Counted from the first letter of the stretch, positions 6,801 through 15,610 are shown. The stretch: 64,000 nt of DNA from SZAS-79 sp964599095 (GCA_964599095.1 CAZREB010000007.1:124001-188000); one strand, 5' to 3'. The notes: generated by a model not told the origin, from the letters alone. A program made the numbers and translations.

Positions 6801-9012
6801 GGCTGCGTTCGACGACTACGTGGACGCCGGGGAGGGCGACGACTACGTGGCCGGCGGGAGCGGGTCGGACGATATCTACGGCGGCGCAGGCGACGACATC
6901 CTGCTCGGTGACTACGAGACGGCCGGCGCGGCCCGCTCGAGCGGCGCGCCTTCGTACGCGGCTCTCGCGGAGCATTTCGGCGGGTTGGCGTCATTGTTCG
7001 GCCGGCCGGGGGACGATTCGATCGACGGCGGCGAGGGCGACGACGAGATCCGCGACGTCGACGGCGGCAACGACATGCTGCTGGGCGGCGACGGCGACGA
7101 TACGATCGAATCGGCCGAAAACCTCTGGACGCCCGAGTGGGGTGAAGGCGCGCAGAACACGATCCGTGGCGGCGCCGGCAACGACGAGATCGACCTCGTC
7201 AACGAAACCGGGGGCTTCGACCTCGTGGACGGGGGCGAGGGCGACGACATGATCACCGTCACCGCATTCGGGCCCGCTACCGGCGAAGGCGCGGCCTCAC
7301 CCGGGCGGGCGTTCGTCTACGGCGGCGCAGGCAACGATGGGCTGCTGGTCGATGCCGACGACGGGTACGTGGACGGCGGAAGCGGGGACGACGACTACAC
7401 GGTGCACGGTAGATCGGTCACGATTTCCGACTCGTCGGGCAACGACACGTTGCACCTCGAGCTGCCGGACCTGTCGCAGGTGGACGCATGGCTGGCGACG
7501 CTTCCGGGCGACGCGGCCGGCGCGCCGGGGCGCGACGGCTCCGCGCTTTCGCAAAGCTGGACGGTCTGGCGCGACGGCCGCGACCTCGTGGTCAGCACCG
7601 AGTCGACATTCGAGGATGCGTCGGAAGACGCCACCGAAGTGGTCATCGAGCGCTGGTTTGCCGGCGCCGATCGCCGGATCGAGAGCACGATCACTTCCGA
7701 CGAAGGCGGTACCGCGCTGTCCGCTGCGCAATTCGTAGGCTGGGGCGGCCTGCACTACGGAAGCGAAGGCGCGGACGAAATGTCCCGGTACAGCGAACAT
7801 GCGGACCGCAGCCTGGGCGGCGACGGGGACGACGTGATCCTGACCGGCGGCGGCGCCGACTTCCTGTGCGGCGGCCGGGGCGACGACGACCTGGTCGGCG
7901 GTGCGGGCAACGATATCTATGCCTATCTCGCCGGCGACGGCAACGACATGCTGGAGGACGTCTCGGGGCTGGACGAGCTCCGGCTCGGTCCCGGCCTCGC
8001 AATTGCCGATGTGTCCGCTTCGCTCGACGGGGAGGGCCTGGCGCTCACCGTCGGCGCAGGCCGGATCGAAATTGCGGGTGCATCGAGGGAGGATCCCGGG
8101 ATCGAGCGGTTGCGGTTCTTCGACGGGACGACGACCTTGGTGGCTGGCCTGTTGCCGCCGCTGGCACAGCCGGCGCTGGTAGCGAGGACGTTCGAAGCGG
8201 GACCGGACGATGCGGACCAAACGGGACTTGCGGATCCGGGTGCACCTGATGCGACGCCCCCCTCGACGGCAGGCGGAGTCGAGTCGAGCGGCGTCGAAGT
8301 GGCCGAGGACACATCGAGCGGCGATGAATCGGGCGTCGCGGCAGCTGAACCGGTGATTGCGGAAGATTTCGCTGTGGCGGCCGAGGCAACCGATGCGGCA
8401 GTCGAGTTGCTGCCGGTGCCCCTGGAATCGCCGCTGCGGCAGCTTCTCGCGCTGGCGGCGGCGAACGAAACGGGCAACGTCGTTGCGCAATCGCCGCGCG
8501 ACATCGACCCGTTTACCGCCTATGCCCTTTATGCCGCGAGCGCGCAGCAAACGAGCCCGGATTTCCTTCGGGTGACGATCGCGCCGGCCGGCCTCGCAAG
8601 CGATGACGAGGTGTCGGATCGTCCGTCGCGAGGAGGCAACCCGGTCGCGCCGCTCGAGCTTCAATCGGTCGTCGACGCGGTCGAAGCCTTCGATGCAGGC
8701 GGGTTCGCGGTGCGCGCGGAGGTGCCGTCACCGGGGGCAAGCGCGCCGCAACCGACGGACCGCAGCGGCCCATCCCCGGCCGGGCCGCCGGAGGTCAACT
8801 CCTGGGTGCTCACCAATGCGCTGCTGCAGTTCCACCTGGAGCAGGCGGGCGCGGGCGACGCCCCGGGGGAGGACGGCGGAGCACCTTCGCGATTGCTCGA
8901 AGCGCTGTCGGTGCCCCTGGCCCGGCAGTCGCTTTCGTTGCCCTCCTTCGGTCAGCAGGCCCCGTCGCTCGCGACCTTTTCCGGCCTGCAGGAGGGATTC
9001 ACCCGCCTTTGA
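3871..9012 (+). CDS. Large RTX protein with lipase-like N-terminal domain
   Basis: A 1713-residue protein. The N-terminal part resembles an alpha/beta hydrolase: FSGTLF, LSFRSTEF and the nucleophile elbow GYSLGG (about residues 156-161, Ser158), as in class 3-like lipases. From about residue 630 to 1360 there are clusters of glycine/aspartate nonapeptides (GGxGxDxxx, for example GGTGADTLSGGDGDDYL) that form calcium-binding beta-rolls. Between them lie acidic spacers and a VIERWFAGADRRIEST segment like the haemolysin-associated domain. The last 300 residues are Ala/Pro-rich with no obvious fold. RTX proteins are exported unfolded by type I secretion and fold in external calcium; no transporter genes are in this window. 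It overlaps the upstream membrane-protein gene by one base. Confidence 0.85.
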   Translation: MASGEIKRLADFINLQMAAEAFLFRGEEVVGREPLISDVRERLIEGNTHASHFTPTQAADFVNEYTVLAQYRNDPLLPGGTGFSGTLFKSKSGELTLSFRSTEFIDDNVRDSVSTNKLEVKELGWALGQISEMEDWYATLRADPALLRGQRFNVTGYSLGGHLATAFNILRREEAEEEQGASPVISTYTFNGAGVGDLKAGVTLHDVLADFREYRSDPDVTSSEIWNSLTQAEQISTMQQARSRALTVATEQKRVRDLFGVTFALDAKEAPMGDQATVEYQLAALLAGRKTIASSLWFGDDVNKVPFDPLFADAIDRVPIPGMIEIVGSDGGNLGPSFVSNSGVHYGSRQEIFIEDQPLARGLYSVPVFKGDLISFPASNDFADTHSLVLLQDSLGLMAALERLDPAFSSERATQIFQAISSAGARSTFGTQGLAEGDVLERALDAVREIVFGPGTTPTVSYDETLTGNTWHEDRFRVPFQDNLKALNGKITELTFDQSFAPRIEVLADKGAEELQMLAETPGIGGDGYRYALRKLNPFALVDFPYGAHDANGELDLYDAESGTGMTDAWLEARAKFLETYTDFRITNGRLSQQAIGGFFEDRAMNVSLGRSHEFSPRVVFGSDIDGLPLTGSLKDDFLFGGTGADTLSGGDGDDYLESGPGDDTLTGGHGDDELDGGKGFDTYVYAAGDGGDSIFDFDGLGRILYQGRELTGGEKRAEGVYEDGGGVRFQLVDAAEDGRTLVIDGSLRVEDFRDGMLGLVFEGDTEPDAIPESAAAHEYFDSGLPADFDPESDPYAFLLDLFGSEEADAFFTGGALPVAGRGGNDAATFEGEDGYTASLDMGSGDDYVDLSASAGGGSDAFISGGSGGDYLAGSRGDDRIWGDSYRAFSAAAFFGAGSASAGAFVVDGLVYNLDAGPGFPLAGSLPQGYGAFRKSYDAALLAEGALEDDLLRALTLDGAFVHGGLADAVVAVLGNTAAFDDYVDAGEGDDYVAGGSGSDDIYGGAGDDILLGDYETAGAARSSGAPSYAALAEHFGGLASLFGRPGDDSIDGGEGDDEIRDVDGGNDMLLGGDGDDTIESAENLWTPEWGEGAQNTIRGGAGNDEIDLVNETGGFDLVDGGEGDDMITVTAFGPATGEGAASPGRAFVYGGAGNDGLLVDADDGYVDGGSGDDDYTVHGRSVTISDSSGNDTLHLELPDLSQVDAWLATLPGDAAGAPGRDGSALSQSWTVWRDGRDLVVSTESTFEDASEDATEVVIERWFAGADRRIESTITSDEGGTALSAAQFVGWGGLHYGSEGADEMSRYSEHADRSLGGDGDDVILTGGGADFLCGGRGDDDLVGGAGNDIYAYLAGDGNDMLEDVSGLDELRLGPGLAIADVSASLDGEGLALTVGAGRIEIAGASREDPGIERLRFFDGTTTLVAGLLPPLAQPALVARTFEAGPDDADQTGLADPGAPDATPPSTAGGVESSGVEVAEDTSSGDESGVAAAEPVIAEDFAVAAEATDAAVELLPVPLESPLRQLLALAAANETGNVVAQSPRDIDPFTAYALYAASAQQTSPDFLRVTIAPAGLASDDEVSDRPSRGGNPVAPLELQSVVDAVEAFDAGGFAVRAEVPSPGASAPQPTDRSGPSPAGPPEVNSWVLTNALLQFHLEQAGAGDAPGEDGGAPSRLLEALSVPLARQSLSLPSFGQQAPSLATFSGLQEGFTRL

Positions 9013-9020
9013 AATTGGTG

Positions 9021-9079
9021 AAATTGGTGTCGGAGTCGATTATTCCGCGCTGTTGAAATTCGACCCTGACACCATTTTT
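9021..9079. repeat. Palindromic REP-like element, hybrid arms
   Basis: The left arm starts AAATTGGTGTCGGAGTCGA. The right arm, read on the opposite strand, is of the GGTGTCAGGGTCGAA type. The arms therefore come from two related subfamilies seen separately at 11571 (GGAGTC type) and 17453 (AGGGTC type). It lies 8 bp after the RTX stop codon in the 290-bp gap before the cyclase gene, which otherwise shows nothing recognisable. Confidence 0.7.
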
Positions 9080-9302
9080 CGGGGGTGGTGGGCGACGCGT
9101 CGAGCGCGGCTTCAGGAACTATTCCACACCCATGCCTTATCCCTTTGTACGTATTTCGCGCGCCTTGCGCACTGTGTCACCAAATCTGTCAAAAAGTGTT
9201 TTGGAATTCGCCCCCGGGCTGCCGACAATCGGGGCGTACAGAGTTCGGCACCGGACACAAGACGCACAGCCCGCAGGCGCGGATCCGGCAAGGGGAAACG
9301 GA

Positions 9303-10280
9303 ATGTTCGCATCCAGGAATGAAATCGGCCTCGGCAGCCTTGCCGGCCAGGGCCCTGACGTCACTCTTCCCACCGACTCGCGCAACGACGGCAAGGGTCC
9401 GGCGATCCTGTTCGCCGACGTGAGCAGGAGCATGCTGCTGCACGAGCGCCTCGGCGACCGGCCGGCGCGCGTCGTGATCGACCACCTGCTTGCGCTCGCG
9501 GCCAAGGCGATCCACGCCCACGGCGGCCGGGTGGTCAAGACCATAGGCGATGAAATCCTTGCGGTCATGCCCACGGCCGACGCGGCTGCGCGGGCCGCGC
9601 GCGACCTGCTCGCGGAAGTGGACGCCTGCGAGCCGAAGGCCGGCCTGCACCCGGGCATGCACATCGGGCTGCACGCGGGCTCGTTCATCGTGCGCGACGG
9701 CGACGTATTTGGCGATGCGGTCAACGTGGCGAGCCGCCTGACCGAATACGCGCAGTCCGGCCAGATCCTCACCACCAGTGCGAGCGCGGGCGGCATTTCG
9801 CCGCTGGTGCGCCGCTCGATGCGCCGGCTGGGCCCGCTCGAGATCCGCGGCCGGCGCGAGGAGATCCAGGTCGAGGAGATCGCCTGGCGCGAGACCGAGG
9901 ACGGCGACACGACGATCACCGAGGCGGTGCTCAGGGTCCCGCAGGCGGCGACGCGGCTGGTGCTGCGCCTGGAGGCGCGCGAGTGGGTGGTCGGCCCCGA
10001 AGCGCGCCACCTGTCGGTCGGCCGCGACCCCTGCGCCGATATCCCCATCGCCACGACGGAGGCCTCGCGCAACCACGGCATCGTCGAGTTCCGCAACGGC
10101 GGGTTCTTCTACAACGACATGAGCCTAAACGGCTCGTACGTCTCGTTCGGCGCCACCGGCGAGACGCTCGTGCGCAGGACCGAAGTCATCCTCAGCGGCC
10201 GCGGCGTGATCTGCTTCGGCCACTCGGTCGAGAGCCCGGGCGAGCAGCTCGAGTTCCGCGTGGAGACGGTCGAGCACTGA
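9303..10280 (+). CDS. Class III adenylate/guanylate cyclase with FHA domain
   Basis: A 325-residue cytoplasmic protein. Residues about 33-190 form a class III nucleotide cyclase homology domain, with the metal-binding aspartates in ILFADVSRS (Asp39) and KTIGDEILA (Asp83) and the GDAVNVASRL motif. Residues about 235-325 form an FHA domain (SVGRD, SRNHG, NGSY), which binds phosphothreonine. ATG 9303 is chosen over the upstream ATG at 9132. It has a purine-rich ribosome site, and the extra 57 residues resemble no domain and overlap non-coding sequence. It probably couples cAMP synthesis to a Ser/Thr kinase signal. No kinase gene is in view. Confidence 0.85.
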   Translation: MFASRNEIGLGSLAGQGPDVTLPTDSRNDGKGPAILFADVSRSMLLHERLGDRPARVVIDHLLALAAKAIHAHGGRVVKTIGDEILAVMPTADAAARAARDLLAEVDACEPKAGLHPGMHIGLHAGSFIVRDGDVFGDAVNVASRLTEYAQSGQILTTSASAGGISPLVRRSMRRLGPLEIRGRREEIQVEEIAWRETEDGDTTITEAVLRVPQAATRLVLRLEAREWVVGPEARHLSVGRDPCADIPIATTEASRNHGIVEFRNGGFFYNDMSLNGSYVSFGATGETLVRRTEVILSGRGVICFGHSVESPGEQLEFRVETVEH

Positions 10281-10366
10281 TTCGCAGTTCCGGGAGGCTG
10301 CCCCGCGGGGCGGGAGCGGTTTCAGGCTAGACTTTCGCCCCCGATCCTTCCTTCCCCGGATTTCGC

Positions 10367-11521
10367 ATGTCCACCCCCTGGCTCCCGCTCGACGGCATCA
10401 CGGTCGTCGATTTCTCGATGTTCGTTCCCGGCCCGTTCTGCTCGGCGATCCTGGCCGACCTCGGGGCGGAGGTGATCAAGGTCGAGTCGATCAACGGCGA
10501 CCCGGGGCGTGGCTACGTGCCGGTGCAGTTCCGCACCGAGAACAGGAACAAGCGAAGCATCGCGATCAACCTCAAGGCGCCGCAGTCCAGGCCCATCGTG
10601 CGCAAGCTCGCCGAGAAGGCCGACATCGCGCTCGAAGGCTTCCGGCCCGGTGTCGCGCGGCGCCTGGGGATCGACTACACGAGCCTCGCGGCGCATAACC
10701 CGAGGATCATCTACTGCGCGATCTCCGGTTACGGCCAGACCGGCCCGTGGCGCGAGCGCCCGGGCCACGACGTGAACTACATCGCCGCCGCCGGGGGCCT
10801 GTCGTTCCCGGGCCAGTGGCTGACGCCGCCGAGCCGCTCTTCGCTGCCGATCGCCGACATGGGCGGCGGAAGCGCGGCAGCCGCTGCGGTGCTGGCTGCG
10901 TTGTACGAGCGCACCAAGACCGGCAAGGGTGTGGAACTCGATGTCTCGCTGTTCGAGGCCGGGTTCTTCTGGTCCGCGATGCGGCATTCGCTCAGCCACG
11001 ATGTGGGCTACAAGGCGCACATCTTCCCGGTCAACGACATCTTCCAGACCAGGGACGGGCGGCGGCTGACGCTCGGGATCCTGGAAGACCACTTCTGGAA
11101 CAACTTCGTGAAGGCCTGCGCCACGGAGGCGCCGGACCTGCAGGATCCCAGGTACTCCACCGACGCCCTGCGGCGCGAGAACGGGGATGCGCTTTCCGCG
11201 CGACTCGCGGAGGTGATTGCCAAGCGGACGGCCGACGACTGGGTCAGGGCGCTGGAGGAAGCCGACGTGCCGGTGGACCTGTGCCTCACGCCGGCCGAGG
11301 CCGCCTCGCTGCCGCAGATCGTCGCGCGGCAGGATGTGGCGGAAGTGGGCGGGGAAAAATTTGCGCTCTTCCCGGTGCACGCCAACGGCAAACGCGGCGG
11401 CCGCCTGCGCCGGCCGGTGCCCAGGGCCGGTGAGCACACCCGCGAAATCCTGGTAGAGATCGGCATGGACGACGCCGATATTGCCGAGGTCATCCGCAGC
11501 GGGGCCGTCAAGGCGGGTTAG
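10367..11521 (+). CDS. Class III CoA-transferase (CaiB/BaiF family)
   Basis: This 384-residue protein transfers CoA between carboxylic acids through an enzyme-bound aspartyl-CoA thioester. The N-terminus DGITVVDFSMFVPGPFCSAILADLGAEVIKVE is interrupted here only for description; it and RTENRNKRSIAINLK and ALEGFRPGVARRLGIDY are diagnostic of the family. The likely catalytic Asp lies in RPGHDVNY (about residue 137). It opens a block with a cupin, a flavin monooxygenase, a Bug protein and an acyl-CoA dehydrogenase, pointing to activation of an aromatic or branched acid as its CoA ester. The substrate is not identifiable. Confidence 0.9.
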   Translation: MSTPWLPLDGITVVDFSMFVPGPFCSAILADLGAEVIKVESINGDPGRGYVPVQFRTENRNKRSIAINLKAPQSRPIVRKLAEKADIALEGFRPGVARRLGIDYTSLAAHNPRIIYCAISGYGQTGPWRERPGHDVNYIAAAGGLSFPGQWLTPPSRSSLPIADMGGGSAAAAAVLAALYERTKTGKGVELDVSLFEAGFFWSAMRHSLSHDVGYKAHIFPVNDIFQTRDGRRLTLGILEDHFWNNFVKACATEAPDLQDPRYSTDALRRENGDALSARLAEVIAKRTADDWVRALEEADVPVDLCLTPAEAASLPQIVARQDVAEVGGEKFALFPVHANGKRGGRLRRPVPRAGEHTREILVEIGMDDADIAEVIRSGAVKAG

Positions 11522-11570
11522 TCGCCCGTGATCTTGCGGCAAAACCTGTGTTTCGCAAGTATTCCGAAAT

Positions 11571-11620
11571 AATTGGTGTCGGAGTCCATTTTTTGCGGAA
11601 AATCGACTCCGACACCAATT
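11571..11620. repeat. Palindromic REP-like element, GGAGTC type
   Basis: Near-perfect inverted repeat with arms of about 22 bp (AATTGGTGTCGGAGTC and its complement) around TTTGCGG. It ends 12 bp before the cupin ATG. The G-run after it forms that gene's ribosome-binding region, so the hairpin could affect translation. Confidence 0.8.
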
Positions 11621-11632
11621 TTGGGGGGGCGG

Positions 11633-12148
11633 ATGAATAAACCGCTGCTGAAGGGTCCGGCCATGGTGATCGGGCCGGAGGAAGGGCGCTCGTACTGGCA
11701 GCCGGGACCGCATTTCGGCCACATGTCGGTCAAGCTCGGCCCGCATAACCTGCCGAATGCGCCGTTCTCGATGGGCACGCAGGTGATGCCGGCGGGCTGC
11801 CACGTACGCGCGCACGGGCACGCGAAGAACGACGAGGTGTTCTATATCCTCGAGGGTCACGGCCACTGCATCGTCGACGGCGAGATGCACCTGCTCGAGC
11901 CCGGCTCGACGGTGATGCTGGGGCGCTATTGCGAGCACAGCATCTACAGCGACGGGCCCGGCGACCTCAAGTTCGTCTGGTTCTTCACGCCGCCGGGCCT
12001 GGAGAAGGTCATCGAGGCGGCCGGCAAGCCGCGCAAGCCCGGCGAACCGCCGCCCGCGAACATCGAGCGCCCGGCCAACATGCCCGCCGTGCTGCAGGCC
12101 GCGGGCTACGCGACGCCCGAAGAGCTGAAGACCTCGGTGAGGAAGTAG
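11633..12148 (+). CDS. Cupin domain protein
   Basis: A 171-residue single-cupin protein. The first cupin motif, HVRAHGHAKNDEVFYILEG, provides two histidines and a glutamate as metal ligands. The second motif (LEPGSTVMLGRYCEHSIYS) provides the third histidine. The C-terminal 45 residues are Pro-rich and conclude NMPAVLQAAGY. The ATG at 11633 is preferred to an in-frame start at 11573 that lies inside the palindromic repeat. Cupins of this kind act as dioxygenases, isomerases or sugar/acid-binding proteins. Here, with a CoA-transferase and a flavin monooxygenase, a ring-cleaving or isomerase role is plausible but unproven. Confidence 0.75.
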   Translation: MNKPLLKGPAMVIGPEEGRSYWQPGPHFGHMSVKLGPHNLPNAPFSMGTQVMPAGCHVRAHGHAKNDEVFYILEGHGHCIVDGEMHLLEPGSTVMLGRYCEHSIYSDGPGDLKFVWFFTPPGLEKVIEAAGKPRKPGEPPPANIERPANMPAVLQAAGYATPEELKTSVRK

Positions 12149-12155
12149 GTCTGCA

Positions 12156-13403
12156 GTGAATTCCGCAGTGAAACCCCCGATGAGTCGTCCGCTGAGGATC
12201 GGGATCGTCGGCGCGGGTCTTGGCGGGCTGGTGGCCGCCATTGCGCTGCGTCGCGCCGGGTTCGAAGCGACGATCTTCGAGCAGGCGCATGCATTCGGCG
12301 AAGTCGGCGCCGGGATCCAGGTCGGACCGAATGCGGTCAAGGTGCTGCGCGCGCTCGATCTCGAACAGGGCCTGGAGCGTTTCGGCGCGATGCCCGAGAA
12401 CCATGTGGGGCGCAACTGGAAGAGCGGGCGCGTGCTGTTCAAGTCCGCCACCAAGTCCGCGTGCCTCGCGCGCTTCGGCGCGGCGTTCTACCAAGTGCAG
12501 CGATCGGATCTGCACGCGCACTTGCGCACGGCGCTGCCTCCGGAAGCGATCCGCCTCGACGTCAAGTGCACCGGCGTGGAGAACGTAAACGATGCGGCCC
12601 GGCTTCACTTTGCCGACGGCACGCATGCGGATTTCGACGCGATTGTCGGCGCCGACGGCATCCATTCGATGGTGCGGGGCGCGCTGCTCGGGCCCGGCGC
12701 GCCGCGCTTTACCGGCGTCATCTGCTGGCGCGGCCAGTGCACCGCCGATCGCCTGCCGGCGGGCCTGATCCCGCCGGACTCGCTCAACTGGATGGGGCCG
12801 GGCGGCTGCATCGTCCACTACTATGTGCGGCCCGGGCAGCTGGTCAACTGGATCGCGCACCGCACGACCGATATCTGGGCCGAGGAATCCTGGTCGCTCG
12901 AAGGCGACAAGCAGGAGATGCTGGATGCGTTTCCCGGCTGGCATCCGTCGCTGCTCACGCTGCTGGCCGCGACCGAGCGCTGCTACAAGTGGGCGATCCT
13001 CGACCGCGAGCCGTTGCCGCGCTGGAGCGACGGGCGGATCACGCTGTTGGGGGACGCCGCGCACCCGATGCTGCCATTCCTCGCGCAGGGCGGGGCGATG
13101 GCGATGGAGGACGGCTATGTGCTGGCCGAGGCGCTCAAGGCTACCCCGGAGGATGTCCCCGGCGCGCTCAGGCGCTACGAACAGATGCGGCTGCCGCGCA
13201 CCGCGCGCGTGCAGGCGAGCTCGCGTGCGCGCGCGGATGTCTGCCAGGTGAAGTCGCCGATCGCTACTCTGAAGCGCGACCTCGGTTACCTCTACAACCA
13301 GGTGTTCAATCCCGGCGCGGCGGTGCAGAAGGCCGACTGGATCTACGAATACGACGTCGCTCGTGCAGCCGGGGCCGCGTCGCCAATGAGGAGTGCGGCA
13401 TGA
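12156..13403 (+). CDS. FAD-dependent monooxygenase (salicylate/3-hydroxybenzoate hydroxylase-like)
   Basis: This 415-residue class A flavoprotein monooxygenase has the FAD-binding GIVGAGLGGLVAAIALRRAG at the N-terminus. It also has the GADGIHS (DG) motif mid-protein and the second FAD motif LLGDAAHPMLPFLAQGGAMAMED. Such enzymes use NAD(P)H and oxygen to hydroxylate aromatic rings. GTG 12156, 12 bp after a GGAAG, is taken as the start; ATG 12180 is the alternative. It follows the cupin gene by 7 bp, and its stop overlaps the Bug gene start as ATGA. The substrate is unknown. Confidence 0.85.
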   Translation: MNSAVKPPMSRPLRIGIVGAGLGGLVAAIALRRAGFEATIFEQAHAFGEVGAGIQVGPNAVKVLRALDLEQGLERFGAMPENHVGRNWKSGRVLFKSATKSACLARFGAAFYQVQRSDLHAHLRTALPPEAIRLDVKCTGVENVNDAARLHFADGTHADFDAIVGADGIHSMVRGALLGPGAPRFTGVICWRGQCTADRLPAGLIPPDSLNWMGPGGCIVHYYVRPGQLVNWIAHRTTDIWAEESWSLEGDKQEMLDAFPGWHPSLLTLLAATERCYKWAILDREPLPRWSDGRITLLGDAAHPMLPFLAQGGAMAMEDGYVLAEALKATPEDVPGALRRYEQMRLPRTARVQASSRARADVCQVKSPIATLKRDLGYLYNQVFNPGAAVQKADWIYEYDVARAAGAASPMRSAA

Positions 13404-14371
13404 AGCGGGTTTTCCAAGGCATTGCAGGCGCGCTGGTTGTCGGGCTCTTCTCGCTCGGCGTACATGCGCAGACCTTCCCGTCGCGCACGGTCACGGTCGT
13501 GGTGCCGTTCACCGCCGGAGGCCCGACCGATGCGATGGCGCGCGTGCTGGCCTCGAGGATGGCGGACGGGTTCGGCCAGTCGGTCGTCGTCGAGAACCGG
13601 GTGGGCGGCGGCGGGGCGCTCGGCATGGGCTCGGTCGCGCGGTCCAGGCCCGACGGCTACACGATCCTGTACACGCCCAACAGCCTCGCGATCATGCCGG
13701 CCCTCTACAGGAAGCTCTCGTTCGACCCGGAGAAGGACCTGGTGCCGGTCAGCCAGTTCATCGCCACCACGCTCGTCATGGCGGCGCACCCCAAACTTGG
13801 CGTGGGCACCGTCAACGAGCTGATAGCGCTGGCCAGGTCGAAGCCGGGCAAGCTCAATTTCGGCTCGTCGGGCGTCGCCGACCCGCTGCAGCTCGGCGTC
13901 GAGATGCTGAAGACGATGGCCGGCATCGACATGCTGCCGATCCCGTACAAGGGGCAGGGGCCGATGTTCACCGCGCTGCTCGCCGGCGAAGTCGACATGG
14001 CGATCGTCTCGCTGCAGTCGGCGCTCGCGCCGATCAAGGCCGGCAGCGTCAAGGTGCTCGCGACCACCTCGGCAAAGCGCTCGGCGGCGCTGCCGGACGT
14101 GCCCACCGTGGCGGAATCCGGCCTCGCGGGCTACGACCTCACGAGCTGGCACGGCCTCTTCGCGCCGGCCGGCACGCCGCGCGAAGCGATCGACCGCCTG
14201 CAGCGCGAGATCGCGCGCGTGGCGCAATTGCCCGACGTGCGCCAGCGCGTGGAAGGCACCGGCAACGAATCGGTCGGCAGCACGCCGGAGGAATTCGATG
14301 CCAAATTCAAAACCGACGTCGCGCGGTTCAGGAAGATCGTGCAGGATGCGAAGCTCCCGCCGCAGGATTAG
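13400..14371 (+). CDS. Bug family (tripartite tricarboxylate) solute-binding protein
   Basis: A 323-residue periplasmic binding protein with a signal peptide (MKRVFQGIAGALVVGLFSLG... cleavage after VHAQ). It has the Bug signatures TVVVPFTAGGPTDAMARVLA, VVENRVGGGG and PDGYTILYTPNS. These proteins bind carboxylates, often aromatic acids, and normally feed a TctAB membrane transporter, which is not encoded nearby. Start overlaps the monooxygenase stop as ATGA. Position suggests it binds the acid catabolised by the surrounding block. Confidence 0.9.
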   Translation: MKRVFQGIAGALVVGLFSLGVHAQTFPSRTVTVVVPFTAGGPTDAMARVLASRMADGFGQSVVVENRVGGGGALGMGSVARSRPDGYTILYTPNSLAIMPALYRKLSFDPEKDLVPVSQFIATTLVMAAHPKLGVGTVNELIALARSKPGKLNFGSSGVADPLQLGVEMLKTMAGIDMLPIPYKGQGPMFTALLAGEVDMAIVSLQSALAPIKAGSVKVLATTSAKRSAALPDVPTVAESGLAGYDLTSWHGLFAPAGTPREAIDRLQREIARVAQLPDVRQRVEGTGNESVGSTPEEFDAKFKTDVARFRKIVQDAKLPPQD

Positions 14372-14378
14372 TTTGGAC

Positions 14379-14427
14379 GGGGCCAGGCTCGATCGTTCGG
14401 CCGTGCCGAACAATTGAGCCTGGCCCC
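14379..14427. repeat. Palindromic REP-like element, GGGGCCAGGCTC type
   Basis: Inverted repeat with arms of 22 bp (GGGGCCAGGCTC followed by GATCGTTCGG on the left, with two mismatches on the right) and a short CCGTG loop. It fills most of the 72-bp gap between the Bug gene and the acyl-CoA dehydrogenase gene, ending 16 bp before that gene's ATG. Confidence 0.8.
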
Positions 14428-14443
14428 ATTGAAAAGGGCTGAC

Positions 14444-15610
14444 ATGGACTTTGGGTTCACACCCGAGCAGGACGCGATTCGCGAGGCGATCGGCAAGATC
14501 TGCGCGCAATTCGGCGATGACTACTGGCTGAAGAAGGACAAGGAAGGCGGCTTTCCCTCGGAGTTGCACCAGGCGCTTGCGCGCGACGGCTGGCTCGGCA
14601 TCGCGATGCCGGAAGCGCACGGCGGCGCCGGGCTCGGCATCACCGAGGCGGCGATCATGATGCAGACCATTGCCGAGTCGGGCGCAGGATTTTCGGGTGC
14701 CTCGGCAGTGCACATGAACATCTTCGGCCTGAACCCGGTGGTCGTCTTCGGCACCGAGGACCAGAAAAAGCGCATGCTGCCCGGCCTGATTGCCGGCAGG
14801 GAGCGCGCATGCTTCGCGGTCACCGAGCCGAACACCGGCCTGAACACCACGCGCATCAAGACCAAGGCCGAGAGGAAAGGCGACAAGTACATCGTCTCCG
14901 GCCAGAAGGTGTGGATCTCGACCGCGCAGGTGGCCGAGAAGATCCTGCTCCTCGCACGCACGACGCCGATCGAGGAATGCAAAAAGCCGGCCGATGGCCT
15001 GACGCTCTTCTACACCGACTTCGACCGCAAATACGTCGAGGTGCGCGAGATCGAGAAGCTCGGGCGCAAGTGCGTCGACTCGAACCAGGTGTTCTTCGAC
15101 GGCATGCCGATTCCCGAGGCCGACCGCATCGGCGAGGAAGGCAAGGGCTTCAACTACATCCTGCACGGCATGAACCCGGAGCGGATCCTGATCGCATCCG
15201 AGTCCGTGGGCCTCGGGCGCTGCGCGCTCAATCGCGCGACGCAGTACGCCAAGGAACGCATCGTCTTCGACCGCCCGATCGGCCAGAACCAGGGCATCCA
15301 GCACCCGCTCGCGGCCAACTGGATGGCGCTCGAGGCGGCGAACCTGATGGTCTTCAAGGCGGCGTGGCTGTACGACAACGGCAAGCCGGCGGGCGCCGAG
15401 GCAAACTCGGCGAAATACCTCGCGGGCGAGGCCGGGTTCGACGCCTGCCAGCAGGCCGTGATGACGCACGGCGGCTTTGGCTACGCGAAGGAGTACCACG
15501 TCGAAAGGTACCTGAGGGAGTCGCTGGTGGGCCGCATCGCCCCGATCAGCCCGCAGCTGGTGCTGTGCTTCATTGCCGAGCGCGTGCTGGGGCTGCCGAA
15601 ATCCTATTGA
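14444..15610 (+). CDS. Acyl-CoA dehydrogenase
   Basis: A 388-residue flavoenzyme of the acyl-CoA dehydrogenase family, which introduces a 2,3 double bond into acyl-CoA and passes electrons to ETF. Visible motifs are CFAVTEPNTGLNTTRIKT (flavin/substrate loop), GQKVWISTAQ, ERILIASESVGLGRCAL and the C-terminal MTHGGFGYAKEYHVERYLRE. ATG 14444 is used because the upstream in-frame ATG at 14414 lies within the palindromic element. It belongs with the CoA-transferase and MaoC genes as a beta-oxidation-like set. Confidence 0.9.
   Translation: MDFGFTPEQDAIREAIGKICAQFGDDYWLKKDKEGGFPSELHQALARDGWLGIAMPEAHGGAGLGITEAAIMMQTIAESGAGFSGASAVHMNIFGLNPVVVFGTEDQKKRMLPGLIAGRERACFAVTEPNTGLNTTRIKTKAERKGDKYIVSGQKVWISTAQVAEKILLLARTTPIEECKKPADGLTLFYTDFDRKYVEVREIEKLGRKCVDSNQVFFDGMPIPEADRIGEEGKGFNYILHGMNPERILIASESVGLGRCALNRATQYAKERIVFDRPIGQNQGIQHPLAANWMALEAANLMVFKAAWLYDNGKPAGAEANSAKYLAGEAGFDACQQAVMTHGGFGYAKEYHVERYLRESLVGRIAPISPQLVLCFIAERVLGLPKSY

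Noticed and set aside
5554..8664. Long minus-strand open frames (for example 5554-6975 and 7297-8664) opposite the RTX gene
   Set aside because: They mirror the GC-rich, periodic RTX coding sequence, have Arg/Ala/Val-biased composition and no recognisable domain; they are shadows of the plus-strand gene.
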